Assembly (NCBI GenBank): GCA_016709145.1
Contig: JADJEK010000005.1
Coordinates: forward strand, 1-64,000
Source: Planctomycetota bacterium
GTDB taxonomy: Bacteria; Planctomycetota; B15-G4; JADJEK01
Direction of reading: 5' to 3'
DNA length: 64,000 nt
The notes beneath the pieces are model-generated. The model saw nothing but the letters and a program-made list of their open reading frames with translations, made no database searches and was not told the origin of the DNA. A program made the position numbers and the translations under genes. Below, one piece after another: positions 10,782-20,391 of this stretch (position 1 is the first letter of the stretch; each line of letters starts with the position of its first letter).

Positions 10782-11023
10782 GGTGGAACCTCTCTTGGGA
10801 ATCCCGGGTGTTGCTGCGAGTGGATCCACGCCCCAACGGATGGCGCCCGAAGAGCGGGAGAGCGTCCGGAGGATAGCGCTCGCGCCTCGCGGATCAACGC
10901 ACGCCTCCAGGACGAAGCGTCACGGTCTTGCGCGCACGCGACCAGCAGGAACGGGGAGCCCGAGGTTTCATTCCCGTGCGCTCACGCGATCTTCATGGAT
11001 CCCGAAGTCGGGTGGTCCCGCAG

Positions 11024-11029
11024 TACGCT
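11024..11029 (+). promoter_or_regulatory. -10-like TACGCT directly before the cca start
   Basis: TACGCT ends six bases before the cca ATG at 11036, and no Shine-Dalgarno sequence is visible. If used, transcription would start at or next to the A of the ATG, giving a leaderless mRNA. The -35 region is weak, so support rests on position and on similar sites elsewhere in the window. Confidence 0.3.
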
Positions 11030-11035
11030 GCGCAC

Positions 11036-12408
11036 ATGACCGCCGCACTCGAACTCGCTCGGGCCGTCGCCCACGCCGCGTCCCGCCAGGGCGGACGGGC
11101 GTACCTCGTCGGCGGTGCGGTGCGCGATCGGTTGCTCGGATGCGAGGCGAAGGACGCCGACCTCGAGGTCTATCGCGTCCAGCCCGATCGGTTGTTCGAG
11201 ACGTTGTCCACGTTGGGCCGCGTCGACGACGTCGGCCGCGCGTTCGGCATCCTGAAGTTGACGTCGGGCGGCGTCACGATCGACGTCGGTTTGCCGCGAC
11301 GGGATTCCAAGGTCGCGCGCGGCCACCGTGGATTCGACGTCGCCGCCGATCCGAACTTGCCCGAAGCGGAAGCGTGCGCGCGGCGCGACCTCACGATCAA
11401 CGCGATGCTCGAAGACCCCCTGACGGGCGAGGTCGTCGATCCGTTCGACGGCGCGACGGACCTGCGCCGACGCGTGCTGCGTCACGTCTCGCCGGCGTTC
11501 ACGGAAGATCCCCTGCGCGTGCTGCGCGTCTGCCAGTTCGCGGCGCGCTTCGACTTCGGCATCGATCCGGCGACGGCGGCGTTGTGCCGCACGCTCGACT
11601 TGGCCGAACTCCCGCAAGAACGCGTGTGGGACGAAGTGAAGAAGTGGTTGCTGCGCGGCAGCCGGCCCATCCACGGGCATGCACGCTCGAGGAAACCGGG
11701 CGATCGCGGCGTTCCCGAGCTCGCGGCGCTGCGCGGCGTGCCGCAGGACGACGGTTGGCATCGAAGGCGACGTGTTCGACCACACCGCGCTGTGTCTCGA
11801 TCACGCCACGACGATGCGGGACGCCGTTCCGCGGCCGCTGGTGTTCATGCTCGCGGTTCTGTTCCACGATCTCGGCAAGGCCGCCACCACGAAGTGGAAG
11901 GACGGCCGCTTGCGCGCCCACGCCCACGACACGGCCGGCGAGTCCCTGGCGCGAACGGCCTGCGCGCGCCTGACGCGCGAGCAGGCGGTCGCGGACGAGG
12001 TCGCGGCGCTCGTGCGCTTGCATCTGCGACCCGGCCAACTCGGTGCACAGGGATCGGTCAGCGACGCGGCCGTGCGCCGACTCGCGCTGGAAGCGGATCT
12101 GCGAATGCTCGCCGCGGTCTCCGACGCCGACGGCCGCGGTCGCGTGTTGCCGTCCGACGCCTGCGGTGATTCACGCTGGCTGCTCGAGCACGCCGAGCGC
12201 CTGCGCGTCCGCGACGCCGCGCCGAAACCGTTGCTGCTCGGCCGACGTCTGATCGAACTCGGGGTTCGTCCCGGGCCCGAACTCGGACGCCTGCTGGCCG
12301 CGGTGTTCCAGCCGAGAAGCACCTGGACGGGAGATCGCGACGCTCGATCAAGCGATCACGTTCGCGCGTGCCCTGATCGAGCGTCGCGACGATCACACCG
12401 CGCAGTAG
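11036..12408 (+). CDS. cca: CCA tRNA nucleotidyltransferase / poly(A) polymerase family, several frameshifts
   Basis: Adds or repairs the 3' CCA of tRNA. Start ATG at 11036. The N-terminal class II nucleotidyltransferase head shows GGAVRDRLLG and the metal-binding DAD of DADLEVY, then RRDLTINAM, DPFDG and the RNA-binding EDPLRVLRV segment. The C-terminal part is an HD domain (GDVFDHTALCLDH, LAVLFHDLGK) as in multifunctional bacterial enzymes. The reading frame breaks between about 11670 and 11775, where gggc, cgctcg and ccgggcg each look one or two bases off, and again near 12310-12345. With corrections it ends as DQAITFARALIERRDDHTAQ, TAG at 12406-12408, overlapping the end of the convergent gene. 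Clustered one-base errors suggest poor sequence quality rather than decay of this essential activity. Confidence 0.85.
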
Positions 12409-13713
12409 CGCCGCACCAGCACGACGTGGCGCGCCACGAGCGCGTCAGACCCATCGCGCCGCATTCGCAGCGCAGCAGCTCCCTGAGGATCGGGGACGCC
12501 TGCCGCGTGTCGAACCACCCACGCGAGCCCACCGCCGCCTTCGGCTGCGCCCCGACGTAGACCTCGCCGTAGAGGCTGCATCGACTCGACGTACGTCGGC
12601 AACGAGCGCCGCTGGAAGGCTCGGCGCTCAGCTCGAGCGCGAGCAGCGCGAACTCGGCCCACAGCGCGTGGTACGAGCTGTCGGGCTCTGCAGGCCACGA
12701 ATCGCGCACGTCCACCAGCGTCGAGCGGGACGTCGTGGTGAACCAGCGCAGTCCCCGTTCGCGTAGCGCTCCATCGCGTCGGCGAAGCGCGTGGTGTCGA
12801 CGTCGAACTCGGGGAACGCTCGCAGCGTGATCCGCGCAGCAGCGTGGCCGTCGCGCGTGCGGTCGCCCGTGGTCTCGCCGTCAGCGGCGGGGCCGCGACC
12901 GCGACCCCCGCGTCGGACGCTGGCACACCGACACGCCGACGCAGTCGCTCGAAAGCAGCACCAGCATCAGCTCGTGGACCGCGGCGACCCACTCCGCGCG
13001 CGTCGGCGCCGGCACCGGCACGACCGAGAACGGCGACAGCAGCGGGTCGAAGTGGGCCTCGATGTCCGCGAAGTAAAGCGCCGCGCGCTCGCGTCGTCGT
13101 GTCGTCCGGCATGCTCGCGAGCGCGGCGACGAGGCACGCCCATGGCGTGCGCCTCGTCCCGTATGCTCGGAGATCCTCGCGTTCACGGCCTCAGGACCAG
13201 CAGAGCGCTGATCTGGACCGGTACCGCGTCGCCCGCCGTCGCCGTGAAGCCGATCGGCGCACCCGGACCACCGTGGCCGTCGTGCTCGTGCAGCGCGATC
13301 ACTGCGCCCACTGGCCGGCAGCGGCAACGCTTGGCGACCGCCGACGGACCCCGAACGGCAGATCGGGATGCAACAGGCTGACCGGCACCACTCTACCGCC
13401 GGGATACGCCTCGCTTTGATCGTGCTCAGCGCGGTGACCATCTCCGCGATCGTCACACGCGATCGAAGCGGAGGTCGTCGCCGCTGGAGCTTCCAGCGGT
13501 CGCGGCCAACTCGTCGTCGAGCGCTTCGAGCGTGAGGCTGAGGCTGCGCCGAGGTGGTCGGTCTCGTGGACAGCGGCCCGGAGGCCCGCTGGCGAGCCGG
13601 GCCTCCGTGCCGTAGCCGAGAAGTTCGGCGCGAGCCGCGCGCGCAACACGATGTCGTCGGCACTGGCGCGGATTCGGGACGAGACACCACGATGCCGAAA
13701 GTGCGTGAACCAT
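12393..13713 (-). CDS. Unknown protein, reading frame scrambled by many indels
   Basis: I do not recognise this protein. A strong AAGGAG seven to eight bases before ATG 13713 marks a start, 60 bases after the FGE gene ends, so the two look co-transcribed. Coding-like segments appear in alternating frames: LSLTLEALDDELAATAG, VTIAEMVTALSTIKA, VVPVSLLHPDLPFGV, AALYFADIEAHFDPLLSPFS, WVAAVHELMLVLLSSDCVGV, SSYHALWAEFALLALELSAE, and a final VARHVVLVRRYCAV ending at 12393. These imply a protein of about 435 residues and at least six indels. The fragments suggest a soluble, partly helical protein. No function can be offered. The end overlaps the 3' end of cca by 16 bases. Confidence 0.45.
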
Positions 13714-13773
13714 GACGATCGCTCCTTCTCGATGGCGAACCATCGGATATCGACCGGACACGGTGCTCGGCGT

Positions 13774-15179
13774 TCAGGGTTCGAGACTGCGCGCGCAGCA
13801 AAGCCCACGAGACCCGGTCGATTCTGCGATCCGAACATCGATTCGAACGCGTGGGTGACGGTGACCGCGGCAGCATCGCACGTCGAGCTCCCACCGAGCA
13901 GCAACCGGTCGAAGTCCCGCTGCTCGGTGAACGCACCGTTGAACCCGACGACCGGCCCGGACACGACTTCTGCGACGTTTCCGAGCAGATCGGCGACTCC
14001 TTCAGGCGTGTTCCCGGAGGGGAGCGAACCCACCGGGCGCAGGTAGTCCGCAGGATTTCGCGACGTTCCCGCGCGGCCTCCGGCGAGTCGCCCGCGATCA
14101 GCCACCGCCACGACGGAACGCGGGCTTGCCGCACACCACGCGCGTCGGGTCGTTCTCGTCGCCCCATGCGAACTTGCACCCCACCACCGGTCAACGCGAA
14201 CTCCCATTCCGCATGCGGAGCAGGCGCTGCCGGCCCAGGCCAAGTACGCGTCGATCTCCTGTTGGGACAACCCGTGATCGGCAGCGTGTCCCACCACGGC
14301 TCCATGTCGTCACCCCAATGCGGAGGTGCCGGCGCCTGCGTCGCGACCATGTACGCGCGGTACTGCGCGATCGTCGTCTCGTGCTCCGCGAGCGCGAACG
14401 GTGCGACGCGCACCTCGACGCCGATCATCGACGGGCAGCCCGAATCGGCGTGCTTCTGTTCGAGCCGCAGCGTGCCGCCGCCGAAGTCGACGAGTTTCGG
14501 GAGCGTGCCCGGCGCGTGCGCGACCAGCGTCGCGTCGAGCGTGACGCGCATCGCGTCGATGCCGGGCGCGCGGTCGAACTCGCGCACGTCGCCCGACGCG
14601 AACCGCACGACGAAGCGCGCGTGTCCCGCTCCGACCGCTACGGCCGGTCCGCGCGGCCCGAGCACCGATCGCGCGAGCGGGACGCGCGTCCCGAGGTCGA
14701 GCGTGATCATCTCGAGCGTCGCCGGCCGCGGCGCGCCGCCGTCATCGCGCGCGATGACGGCGACGACAGGCGACTCCGCCACGTCCGCACCCGCGGCGTA
14801 GCGCTGCGAAGTCGGATCGGAGCAGATGCAAGTCCTGGAACAACCGCACGGCGGTGGCGCCCGCGTGGTGACGCGAGCGCGCGAAGGCAGCGCTTCGGCG
14901 CGCGCCGGCTTCGTGCACCCGGGCTTCGGTGTCGAGTCGAGCGATGAACGCGTCGCGCTCGGCTGCGAATCGATCGATCGTCCGCCGCGCGCCGGCATCG
15001 CCGCCGAACACCCCCCCGGTCGGCGGTGGCGGTGGCGACGTCGGCACCACGCTCGGGGGCGACGCCGGTGCGGAGCGCGGAAACGTCGGCGCCGGACGCG
15101 GCGGCTGGATGCCTCCGCCGCCCGGAGCCCCGCAGACCAGCACCGCGAGCAACGAGCAGCTCGAAACGACGTCGATCAT
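13774..15179 (-). CDS. Secreted FGE-sulfatase-domain protein, several frameshifts
   Basis: About 468 residues once repaired. Start ATG at 15179 follows GGGAG, and the N-terminus (MIDVVSSCSLLAVLVCG) looks like a signal peptide, followed by a Pro-rich linker and a helical stretch (AERDAFIARLDTEARVHEAG). The C-terminal half is an FGE-sulfatase/C-type-lectin-like domain: VAPFALAEHETTIAQYRAYM, LPITGLSQQEIDAYL, PHAEWEFAL, NTPEGVADLLGNVAEV, RLLLGGS, and a final GFRCARSLEP ending at 13774 if one base is restored near 13800. The kinase gene at 21858-24422 has the same domain with the same landmarks, so the two are local paralogues in that part. Formylglycine-generating activity cannot be assumed; many such domains are binding modules. 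At least four indels interrupt it. Confidence 0.7.
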
Positions 15180-15343
15180 GGCGTTCTCCCGGAGTCCCGC
15201 GGCCGGGGTCACCGACCCAGCAGGTCGGCACCTCCACGTAGCTCGCGGGACCGCGAGTATCCGCCGGCGCCGTCAGAACATGCCGAGCACTTCGCGCACG
15301 ATCGGCTCGGCGGACGGGCCGCACGAGCTCTGTCGACCTCGCG

Positions 15344-17134
15344 TCACTTCGCGGGCGGCGGAGAGACCGTCTCGCGCAGGCGCGCAACCTCGGTGCAGCA
15401 CTGCGTGTTGCCCTTCGCGCAGCCGGCTTCGAACAACGCCAGTGCTCGCGCCGGATCCTGCGGGCGGCCGGCCCCGCGCTCGTAGGCGCATGCCAGCAGA
15501 ACGCGGCATTGCCCGCTCTCTTCGGCCTGGTGCATGGTCTCGAGCTTGTCGAGCGCGGCGACGACGATGTCCTGCGAAACGCGTTGCCCGAGGAACAGGT
15601 ACTGACCGACGACGCCTTCGCAGCCGGCCGTGCTGCCGAGTTCGCAGGCTTTCGCGAAGTACTGCGCCGCGATGCTCGGGTTGCGCACGACCGCGTGCCC
15701 TTCGAGGTGCCAACGCCCGAGGACCGCGCAAGCGGAGCCGGCGCCGAGCTGACACGCGCGCACGAAGTAGGCCGCGGCGACCTTGTCGTCCTGCCGGACG
15801 TACTTGCCCTCGTGGTACACGCGCCCGAGGATCTCGTTGGCCTCGGCGGACTCGAACTGAGCCCGGTAGTTCGCGAGCAGCAGCAGGTTCTGTGCAGCGC
15901 GCGGACGGCCCTCCTCGGCCGCCCGGACCCAGAAGCCGAGCGACTTGCCCGGATGCGGCCCCTGGATGAACCCGGTCCACAACATCGTCCCGGCCACGGC
16001 GGCCCAGACCGTCATGTGCACGGCGTTCGACGCGTGCGGAGCCAACGCGCGCTCCCATGCCTGATTGAGCCGCCCCACGGCGCCGCTGCGCGCGAGTCGG
16101 TCGAACAGCGGAACGCAGAGGTTCAGGATCGGCACCGGCAGCAGCTTGTCCCAGAACACCGGCACCGCGTGGTCGTCGAACACCCGGAACAACATGAAGT
16201 AACCGACCGCGTACAGCGAACCGAACATCACGCGGCCGACGTTCGTGCGCGGCGACGTCGACGGATCGGTCATCAGCAGGTGCATGCCGAGGAACACGGT
16301 CGCGCCGATGTTCAGCGTCACGAACCAATACGAACCGGTCATGCCGGTGTACGCGAGGTTGAGCAGAGCCAACGTCGACACGCCCGCGAGCGTCATCAGC
16401 GTGACCTGGAACAGTCCCTGCACCACGAGGCCGAGCAGGAACAGCAGCGTCCAGATGTGGTCGAGCGATTCGAACGAGACCGCGATCTCCTCGCCCATCG
16501 TGTACTTCGTCGTCGCGCCGGTCGCGATCAGGACCAGGGCGACGACGCTCTGCCCGAACACCGACGGATTGAAGATGTGCGTGCGCCGACCGTCGCGCGT
16601 CCACGTCAGCCACTGCTTGCCGAGCGCTCCGACCGTGACCATCGCGAATTGGAAGTAGTAGTAGTCCGGTCTGAACCACAGCAGCAGGTTCGTGCTGAAG
16701 ATGATCGGCAGTGCGCCGTAGCCGAGCCGGAACGGACGGCCGCGCGACCACGACATCAACGCGTCGAGTGCGTAGAGGTACACCACCTGAGCGACGATCA
16801 GCGGCGCTTCGGTGATGACTCCGGGGGACGAGCGCGACCAGTACGCGTAGATCGTGAACTGGACCAGCGCTTGCACGTAGTGAGCACGGACGACGTTGGG
16901 CTCGATCGCGAACACGCGCCCATGCGCGCGCCCACGCAACCACAACGCCAAGGCCCAGGCGCCGACCAACGTCGCGACTCCGGCGAACGTCCACTGCAGG
17001 CGCTCGTTCGCAGCGATCGGCTTGCACACGAGGAACGCGAACAATGTCGCGCTGGCGAGCAGCGGGACGACGGGGACGCGCGGGTTCCAACGCGAACCGC
17101 GTGCGGTCGGATCCATCGCGCGGGATGCGTGCAT
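15344..17134 (-). CDS. NQR2/RnfD-like membrane protein with C-terminal Sel1 repeats
   Basis: 596 residues. Start ATG at 17134 has GAGGA five bases upstream and lies 10 bases past the proS stop, so it is probably co-transcribed with proS. Residues about 20-335 contain roughly nine to ten hydrophobic helices with FNPSVFGQSVVAL and TDPSTSPRTNVGRVMFG. The latter matches the DPxTSP signature of the membrane subunit NqrB/RnfD of Na+-pumping redox complexes. Residues about 385-590 are Sel1/TPR-like repeats with conserved Ala/Gly and paired Cys (ALGRVYHEG, AAAYFVRACQLG, AAQYFAKACELG, ALFEAGCAKG). No other Rnf or Nqr genes are nearby, so a respiratory role is doubtful. The fusion suggests a membrane redox or binding platform with a protein-interaction tail. 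Confidence 0.75.
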   Translation of the reverse strand: MHASRAMDPTARGSRWNPRVPVVPLLASATLFAFLVCKPIAANERLQWTFAGVATLVGAWALALWLRGRAHGRVFAIEPNVVRAHYVQALVQFTIYAYWSRSSPGVITEAPLIVAQVVYLYALDALMSWSRGRPFRLGYGALPIIFSTNLLLWFRPDYYYFQFAMVTVGALGKQWLTWTRDGRRTHIFNPSVFGQSVVALVLIATGATTKYTMGEEIAVSFESLDHIWTLLFLLGLVVQGLFQVTLMTLAGVSTLALLNLAYTGMTGSYWFVTLNIGATVFLGMHLLMTDPSTSPRTNVGRVMFGSLYAVGYFMLFRVFDDHAVPVFWDKLLPVPILNLCVPLFDRLARSGAVGRLNQAWERALAPHASNAVHMTVWAAVAGTMLWTGFIQGPHPGKSLGFWVRAAEEGRPRAAQNLLLLANYRAQFESAEANEILGRVYHEGKYVRQDDKVAAAYFVRACQLGAGSACAVLGRWHLEGHAVVRNPSIAAQYFAKACELGSTAGCEGVVGQYLFLGQRVSQDIVVAALDKLETMHQAEESGQCRVLLACAYERGAGRPQDPARALALFEAGCAKGNTQCCTEVARLRETVSPPPAK

Positions 17135-17144
17135 TCGGTCCTCG

Positions 17145-18587
17145 TCAGTACGCGCGAGCGAACAGCACCGAGAACTTGCCCGGCGCGCCACTCAGCACGT
17201 CGTTGCCGGTCGGTGCGTGGTCGTCGTCGGGGATGCAGCGAATCGTGGCCTTGGTCTCTTCCTTGATGCGCGCTTCGGTTTCCTTCGTGCCGTCCCAGTT
17301 CGCGCGCACGAAGCCGCCCTTGCCGTCGAGCACTTGCTTCAGCTCGTCGTAGGTCGAGACCGAAGTCGTGTGGTCTCTGCGGTACGAAAGCGCGCGCTCG
17401 TAGAGGAACGCCTGGATCTCCTTCAGCACCTCCGCGATGCGCGTCGCGGCCTGAGCGAGCGGCAGCGTTTCCTTGCCGGTGCCGCTGACACGACGCGCCA
17501 GTACGCATTGGTTCGCGGCGACGTCGCGCGGGCCGAGCTCGACGCGCACCGGCACGCCGCGGAGTTCCCACTCGTTGTATTTGAAGCCGGGCTTCAAGTT
17601 CTCGCGGTCGTCGACGTGCGGCTTGATGCCCGCGGCCTTCAGGGACTTCGACAACTCGTCGGCCTTGCCCATCACGAGCGCCTTCTCGTCGTCGTTCTTC
17701 CAGATCGGCACGATGACGACCGGCTCGGGCGCGACGTTGGGCGGGATCACCAGACCCTGGTCGTCGGAGTGCGCCATGATCAGCGCGCCGATCAAGCGCG
17801 TCGACACGCCCCACGACGTCGACCACGCGAACGCCTGCTTGCCGTCGCGACCGAGGTACTTGATGTCGAACGCGGTCGTGAAGTTCTGGCCGAGATCGTG
17901 CGACGTGCCGCATTGCAGCGCCTTGCCGTCTTGCATCAGTCCTTCGATGCAGAGGGTCGTCAGCGCGCCGGCGAAGCGCTCGCTGTCGCTCTTCCTGCCC
18001 GCGATCACGGGGACGGCGAGCATCTCCTCGGCGAACGCGCGGTAGACGCCCAGCATGCGGACGACTTCTTCCCACGCCTCGTCGTGCGTCTCGTGCACCG
18101 TGTGGCCTTCCTGCCACAGGAACTCGGTCGTGCGCAGGAACAAGCGCGTGCGCATTTCCCAGCGCACGACGTTCGCCCATTGGTTGATCAGGATCGGCAG
18201 GTCGCGATAGCTCTGGACCCACTTCGCGTACATCGAGCCGATGATCGTCTCCGACGTCGGGCGGATGACGAGCGGCTCTTCGAGCTTCTCGCCACCGCCA
18301 TGCGTGACGACCGCACACTCGGGCGCGAAGCCCTCGACGTGCTGCGCCTCTTTCTTCATGAACGACTCGGGGATCATCAGCGGGAAGTACGCGTTGACGT
18401 GCCCGGTCTCCTTGAAACGGCGATCGAGATCGCGCTGGATGTTCTCCCAGATCGCGTACCCGCGCGGCCGGAACACCATGCATCCGCGCACCGGCGAGTA
18501 GTCGGCGAGCTCGGCACGCAGGACGATGTCCTGGTACCAGGCGGAGTAGTCGTCGGCACGCTTCGTGATCTTCTTGTCGTCGGCCAT
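17145..18587 (-). CDS. proS: Prolyl-tRNA synthetase (short, archaeal/eukaryotic type)
   Basis: Charges tRNA-Pro in the cytosol. 480 residues, the length of the type 3 ProRS without the INS editing domain found in longer bacterial enzymes. Class II features include FRPRGYAIWENIQRDLD, the motif 1 region NAYFPLMIP, motif 2 with VIRPTSETIIG and RWEMRTRLFLRTTEFLWQEGH, and the glycine-rich segment GALIMAHSDDQGL. The anticodon-binding domain (VVIVPIW, KADELSKSLKAAGI) and the C-terminal zinc-type/Tyr-terminated region end in ARAY, a feature of this subtype. The start ATG at 18587 has no obvious Shine-Dalgarno. The Rnf-like Sel1 protein follows 10 bases downstream. Confidence 0.97.
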   Translation of the reverse strand: MADDKKITKRADDYSAWYQDIVLRAELADYSPVRGCMVFRPRGYAIWENIQRDLDRRFKETGHVNAYFPLMIPESFMKKEAQHVEGFAPECAVVTHGGGEKLEEPLVIRPTSETIIGSMYAKWVQSYRDLPILINQWANVVRWEMRTRLFLRTTEFLWQEGHTVHETHDEAWEEVVRMLGVYRAFAEEMLAVPVIAGRKSDSERFAGALTTLCIEGLMQDGKALQCGTSHDLGQNFTTAFDIKYLGRDGKQAFAWSTSWGVSTRLIGALIMAHSDDQGLVIPPNVAPEPVVIVPIWKNDDEKALVMGKADELSKSLKAAGIKPHVDDRENLKPGFKYNEWELRGVPVRVELGPRDVAANQCVLARRVSGTGKETLPLAQAATRIAEVLKEIQAFLYERALSYRRDHTTSVSTYDELKQVLDGKGGFVRANWDGTKETEARIKEETKATIRCIPDDDHAPTGNDVLSGAPGKFSVLFARAY

Positions 18588-18719
18588 GGCGGTGATGCTT
18601 CGCGAGAGGAGCGGAAGCCGCAGGTTGTACCGCGACGACGCTCGCGCCGCATCAGTCGGGGGACGGGTCCGAAGCCGGGAACTGCGACCTCGGCGCGCGC
18701 GGTCGACTCGACCGCTTGG

Positions 18720-20368
18720 TCAACCCTGACGCGTTTTGCCGGCGTGGCTCAACACCACCCTTACGCCGGGATGGTCCTTCGCGATGCGCGTGGCGCGGAA
18801 CAGCGCGAACGGCTCCACCATGCCGGTCGGGCCCGGCTCCTTCGGTGAGTCGCCGCCGTGCTCGTTCCAATACTCCCAGACGATCTCGCCTTCGGGCGTG
18901 ACTTCCACGATGCGGCCGTTCTCGCCCGAGCAGATCAGCGTGTTGCCGTTCTTCAGGCGTTGTGCGCCCGAGATGAAGCTCGAGAAGAACCGCTCGGACT
19001 CCTTCACGCCGTAGCTCCAATCCGGCCGGTCCGGGCCGAAGCGTCCGATCGCTTCGAGCGTGTACGTGCCGTCTCGCGCCAGCGGCGGCACGATTTCGTC
19101 GACGCTCGAGAACGGTGGATCGGCGCGACCCGGCCCGTTGTTGAACACGAGGAAGTGACCGGCGCCGGGCAAGCCCGACTCGATCCACTGCGCATCGTGC
19201 TGGCGGAACAGACGGCGCTCGGCGGGTGTGCCGCTCGCGTAGGCCGCGGGATTGCCCCAGCGGTACAGGAAGTCGCCGCCCTTGCCACGCTTGCCGCCGG
19301 TGCTGCCCTTGGCCTCTTCCGTCGTCGTCGAGTGGTCGATCACGTAGAACTCGGACATCTTCGGCGACGAGAACACGATTTGGTCGAGCGCGGCGTCGTA
19401 GTCGATGCCGTTCGTGTGCATCCAATCGGCGCCCTTGACGTTGCGCGCCTTGCCGTCTTTGCCCTTGGCAGCACCACCGGCGTAGCCGAGTTGCTTCATG
19501 CGGTCGTCGTCGGCAGCCCCATCGGGCCGCGCGTCCCGGCCCGGGCCACCACCCGGGCCACCACCCGGGCCGCCACCCGGGCCGCCACCCGGGCCGGCAC
19601 CCGGGCCGGCGCCCGGGCCGGCGCCCGGGGGCGGTCCGAACGGCACTCCCCCGGCGCGGCGGTCCGCGTTGATATCGAGACGTCCCGGGTGCTTCGCCAC
19701 ATCACCGAAGTTCGGCTTGTCGCGATCGACGTCCTGGATGAAGTGGTCCAGCGCGTGCCATTCCCAGACGATCGCGCCGCTGGTCGGGCCGGCCTTCTTC
19801 ACCTCGTCGATCATGTCGGGCCACAACTCGCCGGACTCCATCAGCTCCGGATCGCGGCCGAGGCCGATCGCCTTGCTGTGCGAGATGCGCTCCCACACGA
19901 TCATCAGGATGTTGCCGTTCGGGAGCGGCTCGATGTCGTGGTGATGGTGGCGGAACTCTTCGGCGAGCGTGTAGTCCCAGACGACCGTGCCGTCGGGCTG
20001 CAGCCCTGCACTCGACCCCCGATGCCACCGCCCTCGAAGATGCCGCCGTCGACGATGCGCACGCAGCGCAGCAAGTTGCCGTTGTCGAGCAAGTACACCG
20101 AGTTGCCCGGCGCGAGCTGCGTCTGCCAGGTGTGGACGATCATGCCGTCCATGTCGAGCAGCAGCGCGCGCACGGACTTCAGCGGCGTGATCAGCGTGTA
20201 GCCGTCGAACGCGCGAGCGTCCTTGATCCGCAATCCCCGCGGTTCTTGCGGCGCGGCGTCCGCGGGCTTCGCGGCGGGCGGCCTGTCCTGCGCGAACGCT
20301 GCACTGCTCAGGAAACCGACGAGTCCGAACACGACGCCGCGAACGAGACCACTTTGAAGCACGATCAC
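18720..20368 (-). CDS. Secreted arylsulfotransferase-like beta-propeller protein, frameshifted
   Basis: Resembles the ASST (arylsulfate sulfotransferase) family, six-bladed periplasmic propellers. A GTG start at 20368 is preceded by GGAGG seven bases upstream; the signal peptide runs to about AAFAQ. Family-like segments are LLLDMDGMIVHTWQTQLAPGN, VVWDYTLAEEFRHHHHDIE, IVWEWHALDHFIQD, DWMHTNGIDYDA, NGNTLICSGENGRIVEVTPEG and IVWEYWNEHGG. The His cluster and MHTN would be near the active site of true ASSTs; sulfotransfer is not proven. A one-base deletion between about 20005 and 20030 separates the N-terminal frame from the rest. A Gly-Pro-Gly-(Ala/Gly) insert at 19540-19629 is made of the 12-bp CCCGGG repeat and stays in frame. 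Confidence 0.75.
19540..19629 (-). repeat. CCCGGG 12-mer array, locus 1 (inside coding sequence)
   Basis: Eight CCCGGG cores exactly 12 bases apart; on the minus strand each unit reads CCCGGG then YGSYGG-like bases (for example CCCGGGTGGTGG and CCCGGGCGCCGG). The array lies in frame in the arylsulfotransferase-like gene and encodes repeated Gly-Pro-Gly-Ala/Gly. The same repeat occurs at 25542-25655 and 48311-48466. Confidence 0.95.
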
Positions 20369-20391
20369 GCGGGCACCTCCGGGCGGGAAGG

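Noticed and set aside
13774..15179. True sulfatase-activating FGE
   Set aside because: Only the domain scaffold is visible; the frame is too damaged to confirm catalytic cysteines, and no sulfatase is nearby.
15344..17134. Part of a complete Rnf or Nqr complex
   Set aside because: No other subunit genes are present around it.
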